A stretch of 50,868 nt of DNA from DATCZB01 sp035513215 (lineage in GTDB: Bacteria; Pseudomonadota; Gammaproteobacteria; Steroidobacterales; Rariloculaceae): contig DATKCK010000002.1 in assembly GCA_035513215.1 (NCBI GenBank), positions 1-50,868 on the forward strand. The letters are read 5' to 3'. The position numbers and the translations under genes are program-made. The notes beneath the pieces are model-generated. The model saw nothing but the letters and a program-made list of their open reading frames with translations. It was not told the DNA's origin and made no database searches. How positions within the stretch are numbered: the first letter of the stretch is position 1; each line of letters opens with the position of its first letter. Of the stretch, positions 41,931-50,868 are shown piece by piece.

Positions 41931-42548
41931 ATGAGCACGAAAGGTTTGAATCTGGTTCCGATGGTCGTCGAGCAGACGGCCCGAGGCGAGCGCGCGTACG
42001 ATATCTATTCGCGCCTGTTGAAGGATCGGCTCGTCTTCGTCGTCGGCGGCATCGAAGATCAGGTCGCCAATCTCGTCGTGGCGCAGCTCCTGTTCCTCGA
42101 ATCCGAGAATCCGGACAAGGACATTCATCTTTACATCAACTCGCCGGGCGGCATCGTCACGGCGGGGCTCTCGATTTACGACACGATGCAGTACATCAAG
42201 CCCGACGTCTCGACGACCTGCGTCGGCCAGGCCGCGAGCATGGGCGCGCTGCTGCTCGCCGGCGGCGCGAAGGGCAAGCGCTACTGCCTGCCGCATTCGA
42301 GAATCATGATCCACCAGCCGAGCGGCGGCTTTCAGGGCCAGGCGTCGGACATCGATATCCACGCCCGCGAGGTGCTGAAGCTCAAGGAGAAGCTGAACGC
42401 AATCATGGCGAAGCACACGGGGCAAACGATCGAGCAGATCGGCAAGGACAGCGACCGCGACCGCTTCATGGACGGCACGGATGCCGTCGCGTACGGTCTC
42501 GTCGACAAGGTCCTGGACAGGCGTACTCAGCCGACGTCAAGTAGTTGA
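41931..42548 (+). CDS. clpP: ATP-dependent Clp protease proteolytic subunit
   Basis: Serine peptidase forming the 14-subunit chamber used by ClpX and ClpA. 205 aa, with a short propeptide-like N-terminus ending at LVPMVVEQTARGERAYDIYSRLL (in two parts, residues 8-30). The catalytic triad is visible: Ser103 (GQAASMGA), His128 (IMIHQPSGG) and Asp177 (DRDRF). INSPGGIVTAGLSIYDTMQ is the typical substrate-strand region. Ribosome site AGGAG before the ATG. Its upstream gap contains repeats rather than an obvious promoter. Confidence 0.96.
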   Translation: MSTKGLNLVPMVVEQTARGERAYDIYSRLLKDRLVFVVGGIEDQVANLVVAQLLFLESENPDKDIHLYINSPGGIVTAGLSIYDTMQYIKPDVSTTCVGQAASMGALLLAGGAKGKRYCLPHSRIMIHQPSGGFQGQASDIDIHAREVLKLKEKLNAIMAKHTGQTIEQIGKDSDRDRFMDGTDAVAYGLVDKVLDRRTQPTSSS

Positions 42549-42602
42549 ATCGCCTGCGCTTATTTGGTCCATCGGCACTGCGTTTGAATTGCGAACCAGC
42601 GC

Positions 42603-42632
42603 TTGGCATACCTTGGGACGTAATGCTATAAG
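42603..42632 (+). promoter_or_regulatory. Promoter of clpX, possibly giving a leaderless mRNA
   Basis: TTGGCA (42603-42608), 18-base spacer, TATAAG (42627-42632). Transcription starting 6-7 bases after the -10 box would begin at about the A of the clpX ATG (42639). No Shine-Dalgarno is present just before this ATG. Confidence 0.45.
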
Positions 42633-42638
42633 ACGATT

Positions 42639-43928
<1,290 letters not shown>

Positions 43929-43933
43929 AGGCA

Positions 43934-44036
43934 AGCGGCCCGTAGGGCCGCGCCGCCGTCCGCGCGGCAGGCAAGAGTCCCGCAGGGACTCGCCGCCGAG
44001 AGCGCTGATACGCTGTCTGCGCCCGGCGGCGGCCCT
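43934..44036. repeat. Pair of hairpins with shared flanks downstream of clpX
   Basis: CGGCCC-GTA-GGGCCG (43938-43952) and AGTCCC-GCA-GGGACT (43977-43991) each sit between GGCAAG and CGCCGCC-type flanks. Further on, GGCGGCGGCCCTACG (44022-44036) is nearly the inverted complement of the first unit's right side. One hairpin could terminate clpX transcription, but there is no T-run. Confidence 0.5.
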
Positions 44037-44049
44037 ACGCAGCGAAAAC

Positions 44050-44121
44050 GGGGTCAGGTCGAAACCGGGGTCAGACCCCATTCAGGTTCGGAACCTGAAT
44101 GGGGTCTGACCCCAACCTGAC
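44050..44121. repeat. REPIN-like inverted repeat, copy 11
   Basis: Perfect palindrome 44067-44113: 23-base arms around one G. The arm has an A-T variant (CCCCATTC.../...GAATGGGG) matched on both sides. Half fragments flank it (GGGGTCAGGTC at 44050, AACCTGAC at 44114). Last copy in the window. Confidence 0.92.
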
Positions 44122-44125
44122 TCCG

Positions 44126-44153
44126 CTTGAGATTCCACAAGTCGCCCCGATAT
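44126..44153 (+). promoter_or_regulatory. Heat-shock (sigma-32-type) promoter of lon
   Basis: CTTGAGA (44126-44132), 12-base spacer, CCCCGATAT (44145-44153). This is close to the RpoH consensus CTTGAAA/CCCCATNT and is placed 28 bases before the lon ATG. A sigma-70 reading (TTGAGA, 18-base spacer, TATAGT) overlaps it. Confidence 0.6.
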
Positions 44154-44181
44154 AGTGGGCAAGGGTTTACGGTAAGCACAA

Positions 44182-46614
<2,433 letters not shown>

Positions 46615-46720
46615 AGTCGCGTGCGGTCGGCAGCCTGGAATTCACCTCCCGGGCTGCATCGCAAAATTCAGGTCACGCGGCCGACGAACAACGCTCCCGT
46701 GCATCTGCAGGCACGGCGGG

Positions 46721-46750
46721 TTGAAACCCGAGCCGCAAGCTTGGTATAAG
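46721..46750 (+). promoter_or_regulatory. Sigma-70 promoter upstream of hupB
   Basis: TTGAAA (46721-46726), 18-base spacer, TATAAG (46745-46750). It lies in the 330-base gap between lon and hupB (46615-46944), which otherwise shows no gene; transcripts would have a ~190-base leader. Confidence 0.55.
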
Positions 46751-46944
46751 AGTTCCCTTTATTTGCATTCAAGGTGGCATCGGGCGGGGCCACCACTTGA
46801 TCCAGGCGTGCACGTCGATCAGACAGGACCGCATAGAGCACGGTTCTCGCGTTTCCAGCGCCTCGAGGATTGATCTCGCCGAATGGGGGCAGGCAAGGCC
46901 GCCGCGCCGGGTCTGCGAAAGACACGTACATCAAGGGTAACCGA

Positions 46945-47217
46945 ATGAACAAAGGTGAACTCATCGACGCAGTCGCCGAGAGGGCTAATTTATCCAAGGC
47001 GGATGCCGGTCGAGCAGTGGATGCAGTGCTGGACACAGTCACGAATGTGCTCAAGAAGGAGCGCCAGGTTTCGCTGGTGGGCTTCGGCACCTTCTCTGTG
47101 AAACGACGCGCCGCACGCAACGGACGCAATCCCCGAACTGGCGAAACCATCTTCATCGCGGCGAGCAACGTGCCGGGCTTCAAGGCTGGAAAAGCCTTGA
47201 AAGATGCCGTAAACTAG
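46945..47217 (+). CDS. hupB: DNA-binding protein HU-beta
   Basis: Small nucleoid protein that bends and compacts DNA as a dimer. 90 aa, the usual size, from ATG 46945 (MNKGELIDAVAERANLSKAD). VSLVGFGTFSVKRRAARNGR and NPRTGETIFIAASNVPGFK cover the DNA-binding beta arm. The open frame extends upstream to 46870 but that part has no family similarity. Located between lon and ppiD as in most gammaproteobacteria. Confidence 0.96.
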   Translation: MNKGELIDAVAERANLSKADAGRAVDAVLDTVTNVLKKERQVSLVGFGTFSVKRRAARNGRNPRTGETIFIAASNVPGFKAGKALKDAVN

Positions 47218-47314
47218 CGCGCCACGCCGGAGTCTGTGCCGGGCGAAGCCGGTCGGACGCATTCCACGCAACACATGCTTGCCGGCCTCCGTCCTCCCAA
47301 CGTACAGTCGTCCG

Positions 47315-47390
47315 GGGTGCTTAGCTCAGCCGGAAGAGCGTCGCCCTTACAAGGCGAAGGTCGGGGGTTCGATCCCCTCAGCACCCACCA
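47315..47390 (+). tRNA. tRNA-Val(TAC)
   Basis: 76 bases. Acceptor GGGTGCT pairs with AGCACCC, CCA encoded. Anticodon stem TCGCC/GGCGA with loop CTTACAA gives TAC. Confidence 0.96.
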
Positions 47391-47396
47391 GGATTC

Positions 47397-47473
47397 GGAG
47401 TGGTAGTTCAGCTGGTTAGAATACCGGCCTGTCACGCCGGGGGTCGCGGGTTCGAGTCCCGTCCACTCCGCCA
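47397..47473 (+). tRNA. tRNA-Asp(GTC)
   Basis: 77 bases, 6 bases after tRNA-Val, so they form one transcript. Acceptor GGAGTGG pairs with CCACTCC, CCA encoded. Anticodon stem CCGGC/GCCGG with loop CTGTCAC gives GTC. Confidence 0.96.
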
Positions 47474-47481
47474 GTCAAAGG

Positions 47482-47517
47482 AAGGGCGTCCTGCACCGGG
47501 ACGCCCTTTCTGCTGTT
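47482..47517 (+). terminator. Intrinsic terminator after tRNA-Asp
   Basis: AAGGGCGTCC pairs perfectly with GGACGCCCTT across a 7-base loop and is followed by a T-rich TCTGCTGTTT. The most convincing intrinsic terminator in the window. Confidence 0.8.
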
Positions 47518-47625
47518 TGCCGGTTACCGAACCGGCGCGCGCATTGGCCTAGACCGCACGCACGAGCGGGTTCCGATGCTTTGCCGGCGCGCCGGCCGAC
47601 CGCTTTCGAGACGCGATTTCGCCGC

Positions 47626-49536
47626 ATGTTGCAGAAAATCCGCGACAGGATCACCGGATGGATCGCCGGCATCGTGCTTGCGATGCTCGCCGTGGCATTC
47701 GTTTTCTGGGGCATCGATTTCGGTATCGCCACACGCGATTACGCCGCAACGGTCGATGGCGACGAGATCCCGCTGACGCAGTTCCGCACCGCGTTTCAGA
47801 ACCGGCTGAACCAGTTCCAGCAGTATTATCAGGATGAAATTCCGGATTCGATGCGCGCCCAGGTGCGTGACACGGTGCTCGAGGACATGGTGCGCAATAC
47901 CCTGTTGCGCCGCCGGGCCGAGAGCGGCGGCTACCGCGTAAGCGATACGGCGGTTCGCGAGTCGATCGAGGCCCTGCCTGTTTTCCAGGTCGGCGGCGAG
48001 TTCTCGAAGGACATCTACTATGCACGCCTGCGCAGTCAGGGCCTTTCCGCCGCCGCGTTCGAGGCGGAACAGCGCAGCCTGCTGGAGTTGACCCAGCTGC
48101 AGGACGCGATTCTGCGCACGGCTTTCGCCACGACCGCCGAGCTCGAGCGGGACGCCGAGCTCGAGCAGGAGCAAAGGGAAATGGCGTATGCGGTATTTTC
48201 CGCAGAGCAGTACCGGGACGGGGTGACCGTGGACGACGCTGCGATCGAGGCGTACTACAGGGAGAACCCAGACGAGTTCCGCTCACCGGAAACCGTGACG
48301 CTCAACTACGTGCAGCTCAGGGCGGAAGAGCTCGCCGGCGACTCCGAGGTCTCCGAGACGGAGCTCGAAGAGCTCTACGCGAACACGCCCGAGCGGTTCG
48401 AAACGCCCGAGCAGCGCCGCGCCCGCCACGTGCTCATCCAGATCGATGACGACACGGAAGCGCAGGAAGCCCGCGATGAGGCTGCGCAGGTGCTCGAACG
48501 CGCACGGGCGGGCGACGATTTCGCAGCGCTCGCCAGGGAGCATTCGGACGATACGGGCACCGCGCAATCGGGCGGCGACCTGGAATGGGTCGAGCGCGGC
48601 ATGTTCACGGGACCGTTCGACGAGGCCCTGTTTTCCATGGAACCGGGCGAGATCCGCGGTCCGGTGCGCAGCGAATACGGATTCCACGTCATCAAGCTCG
48701 AGGAGATCCGCGCCGGCGAGCGCCGCGCGTTCGACGAGGTGCGTGACGAGCTCGAAGCGGAGCTCAAGGCCGAAAAGGCGGACGAGCGTTTCTATGAGCG
48801 CGCGCAGGCACTCGCGGATGCCGCTTTCGAGACCCCCGGCGAGCTCGAGAGCGTGGCCGAAGAGCTCGATCTCGAGCTGCGCCGGATACCGGACTTCTCG
48901 CGCGAGGCAGGCGGCGGCGACATCGGCGCCGATCCCGTGGTCATCGCTGCGGCATTCGACGATGCCGTGCTCATAGACGGGGAGAACAGTCCGATACTCG
49001 AGCTCGGCGAGGATCACGTGATGGTCGTGCGCGTCAGCGATCACCAGCCGTCCGTGGTGCTACCTCTGGACGCAGTGCGCGATCGCATAAGCGATCTGCT
49101 GCGCAGCCGAGCGGCGCAGCAGAAAGCTGCCGGGGTCGGCGACGATTTCCGTGCGCGCGTGGCCGGAGGCGCCGATCCCGGGGAACTCGCGGAAGAGCTC
49201 GGGGCGGAATTCCATGCCGCCCGTTTCGTCGGGCGAACCGAGCAGAGTCTGCCCACCATGCTGCTGGCCGACGCGTTTCGAGCGCCGCGGCCCGTTGAAG
49301 GGAAACAGGTCGTGCGCGGCGTCACGCTCAACGACGGCGACTACGCGGTGTACCTGCTGAGCGTTGTACGTCCGGGTGATTTTGCGGCGCTGGCGGAAGC
49401 CGAGCGCGAGTCCCGGCGCCGGCAGCTCGCGCAGCGCCGGGGTACCGGCGATTTCGCCGCCTATGTCGAGGATCTGCGCGCCGAGGCGAAGGTCAAGGTC
49501 AACAAGGACATCGAGGAAGACCTGGAGGCGCCGTAG
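47626..49536 (+). CDS. ppiD: Periplasmic folding chaperone PpiD (SurA-like peptidyl-prolyl isomerase)
   Basis: Inner-membrane-anchored chaperone near the SecYEG exit. 636 aa from ATG 47626 (MLQKIRDRITGWIAGIVLAM): short cytoplasmic N-terminus, one membrane helix at ~11-30, then a SurA-N-like helical domain. A parvulin rotamase domain spans ~264-361 (RARHVLIQIDDD, SDDTGTAQSGGDLEWVERGM, EYGFHVIKL). A long C-terminal helical region follows. The frame opens 45 bases earlier, but the family start is clear. Very acidic overall. Confidence 0.94.
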   Translation: MLQKIRDRITGWIAGIVLAMLAVAFVFWGIDFGIATRDYAATVDGDEIPLTQFRTAFQNRLNQFQQYYQDEIPDSMRAQVRDTVLEDMVRNTLLRRRAESGGYRVSDTAVRESIEALPVFQVGGEFSKDIYYARLRSQGLSAAAFEAEQRSLLELTQLQDAILRTAFATTAELERDAELEQEQREMAYAVFSAEQYRDGVTVDDAAIEAYYRENPDEFRSPETVTLNYVQLRAEELAGDSEVSETELEELYANTPERFETPEQRRARHVLIQIDDDTEAQEARDEAAQVLERARAGDDFAALAREHSDDTGTAQSGGDLEWVERGMFTGPFDEALFSMEPGEIRGPVRSEYGFHVIKLEEIRAGERRAFDEVRDELEAELKAEKADERFYERAQALADAAFETPGELESVAEELDLELRRIPDFSREAGGGDIGADPVVIAAAFDDAVLIDGENSPILELGEDHVMVVRVSDHQPSVVLPLDAVRDRISDLLRSRAAQQKAAGVGDDFRARVAGGADPGELAEELGAEFHAARFVGRTEQSLPTMLLADAFRAPRPVEGKQVVRGVTLNDGDYAVYLLSVVRPGDFAALAEAERESRRRQLAQRRGTGDFAAYVEDLRAEAKVKVNKDIEEDLEAP

Positions 49537-49584
49537 GGCTGAATTCATTCGGCCAACTGCGCCGGCCGGCCACCGGGGGTTGCA

Positions 49585-50868
49585 TTGTTCAAGCTCCAGC
49601 TGCACTGGCAAATTCTGATCGCGCTCATACTTGCGGTCATCGCGGGCTTGCTGAGCGGCACCGAGGCGGGCGTATTCGGCATCACGTTCTTCGCGATGTA
49701 CGATTTCGTCGGCGAGCTGTTCCTGAACGCGCTCAGGATGCTCATCGTGCCGCTGGTGATGTCCTCGATCATCACCGGCATCGCGGGCATCGGGTCGACC
49801 AGCGCGCTCGGCCGGCTGGGAGGCCTGACCCTCCTGATCTATGTCGTTACGGGCCTGCTGGCCGTGATCGTCGGCCTGGCCTTCATCAACCTGATTTCGC
49901 CGGGCATCGTCGACGGCGAGCCCGCGCGCGACATTCTCGGTCTGACTGCCGACAAGGCCGCGGCAGCTGCCGAACGCATCGAGGGCCGCGGCGTCGGGGA
50001 TATCGCCGACGTCTTCCTGAGCATGCTGCCGCCGAACGTGATCGCCGCGGCGGCCGAAGGCCAGTTGCTCGGGCTCATCACCTTCAGCCTGCTGTTCGGA
50101 TACTTCATGACGCGCATCGAGGGGCCGTTCGCCGAGCACCTCTGGCAGCTCTGGCAGGGCATCTTCCAGGTCATGATGAAGATCACCCACCTGGTGATGA
50201 AATTCGCGCCGCTCGGCGTTTTCGCGCTCGTTGCCAAGGTCGTTGCGGGCATCGACGCGGACGAGTTCGGCGGCCTCGTGCAGTCCGTAGGCCTGTTTTT
50301 CGTGAGCGTCATGCTCGGGCTGCTTTTCCATTCCCTGATCACCCTGCCGGCGCTGCTCGTGCTCGTGGCCCGGGTCAATCCCTGGCGTCATTACCGGGCG
50401 GTCGCGACACCGTTGCTGACGGCTTTCTCGACCGCGTCCTCCTCGGCGACGCTGCCGCTGACGATGGAAGCCGTCGAGAAGAATGCGGGCGTCTCCAACC
50501 GCATCTCGAGCTTCGTGCTGCCGCTCGGCGCAACCGTCAACATGAACGGCACGGCGCTGTACGAGTGCGCGGCGGCGATGTTCATCGCGCAGGCCTATGG
50601 GCTCGAGCTCACGTTCACGACCCAGTTCACGGTCGTGCTGATCGCGTTGCTGACTTCCATCGGCGTGGCCGGGATCCCGGCCGCGAGCCTGGTCGCGATC
50701 ACGATCATTCTGGCCGCGATCGGACTGCCGCTCGAGGCGGTGGGCGTGATCCTCGCCGTGGACCGCATCCTCGACATGTTCCGCACGGCGGTCAACGTGT
50801 TCGGCGACACCGTGGCGGCCGTCGTCATCGCGCGCCTGGAAGGCGAAGAAGGCATACTCGAGCCACAG
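49585..50868 (+). CDS. Dicarboxylate/amino acid:cation symporter (DAACS family; 3' truncated)
   Basis: The frame is open from a TTG at 49585 to the last base of the window (428 codons, no stop). The start is supported by GGGGG 5 bases upstream and by the family-like N-terminus FKLQLHWQILIALILAVIAG. Family signatures: LNALRMLIVPLVMSSIITGI, the serine-rich hairpin FSTASSSATLPLT, the NMNGTALYE cation site, GVAGIPAASLVAI and DRILDMFRTAVNVFGD. It is a multi-pass inner-membrane carrier driven by Na+ or H+. Glutamate, aspartate and C4-dicarboxylates are all possible substrates; the sequence does not decide. Lies 48 bases after ppiD. Confidence 0.92.
   Translation, partial: MFKLQLHWQILIALILAVIAGLLSGTEAGVFGITFFAMYDFVGELFLNALRMLIVPLVMSSIITGIAGIGSTSALGRLGGLTLLIYVVTGLLAVIVGLAFINLISPGIVDGEPARDILGLTADKAAAAAERIEGRGVGDIADVFLSMLPPNVIAAAAEGQLLGLITFSLLFGYFMTRIEGPFAEHLWQLWQGIFQVMMKITHLVMKFAPLGVFALVAKVVAGIDADEFGGLVQSVGLFFVSVMLGLLFHSLITLPALLVLVARVNPWRHYRAVATPLLTAFSTASSSATLPLTMEAVEKNAGVSNRISSFVLPLGATVNMNGTALYECAAAMFIAQAYGLELTFTTQFTVVLIALLTSIGVAGIPAASLVAITIILAAIGLPLEAVGVILAVDRILDMFRTAVNVFGDTVAAVVIARLEGEEGILEPQ

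Noticed and set aside
46870..46944. N-terminal extension of HU
   Set aside because: The extra 25 codons have no family similarity; HU begins MNKGELIDAV at 46945.

Overview
The window is GC-rich chromosomal DNA from a gammaproteobacterium; the genus cannot be fixed from the sequence alone. The evidence is synteny plus gene content: a ribD-ribE-ribBA-ribH-nusB-thiL-pgpA run, a fimV-truA-accD-folC-dedD-cvpA-purF run, and a folD/tRNA/tig-clpP-clpX-lon-hupB-tRNA-ppiD run. EF-P beta-lysylation genes (epmA, epmB) and polar type IV pilus regulators (FimV and a FimX-like protein) agree with this. Nearly all genes are housekeeping genes, closely packed, often with overlapping starts and stops.

Layout: 1-5004 riboflavin/thiamine/phospholipid operon; 5009-6325 Ser/Thr kinase with a cyclic-nucleotide-binding-type domain; 6431-6661 orphan xseB (minus); 6751-9274 rubrerythrin, Fe-S oxidoreductase and DUF3501 behind a strong promoter with a perfect palindromic operator; 9323-13511 parE and parC; 13637-15694 FimX-like protein (minus); 15807-18555 epmB, efp, epmA; 18574-20071 psd and an SCO1-like gene (minus); 20136-22137 prmB and aroC; 22138-22443 a decayed asd; 22469-31521 the fimV to purF run, without trpF; 31667-35173 receiver-kinase fusion, lpxH, periplasmic PPIase, folD; 35365-35821 tRNA-Pro/Arg/His/Lys; 35822-40361 an accessory segment between tRNA-Lys and tRNA-Leu; 40362-49536 tRNA-Leu, tig, clpP, clpX, lon, hupB, tRNA-Val/Asp, ppiD; 49585-50868 a dicarboxylate/amino-acid symporter running off the end.

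Two signals stand out. First, the accessory segment contains a cyclic di-GMP-I (GEMM) riboswitch behind a good sigma-54 (-24/-12) promoter. It directly precedes a predicted surface lipoprotein with four Ig/cadherin-like repeats and a fibronectin III domain. With the FimX-like protein and FimV, this points to c-di-GMP control of surface attachment. Second, at least eleven intergenic sites carry one family of nested palindromes built on GGGGTCAGACCCC plus a TTCAGGTT/AACCTGAA extension (REPIN- or MITE-like). Several copies are near-perfect long palindromes, and two have been read into as new C-terminal tails and stop codons of truA and epmA. No transposase for them lies in the window.

Other points: a relic of asd sits exactly where asd is expected upstream of fimV; psd lacks any ordinary start codon; ParC has Leu at the position of E. 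coli Ser80; and the RibBA C-terminal domain has lost its zinc cysteines.
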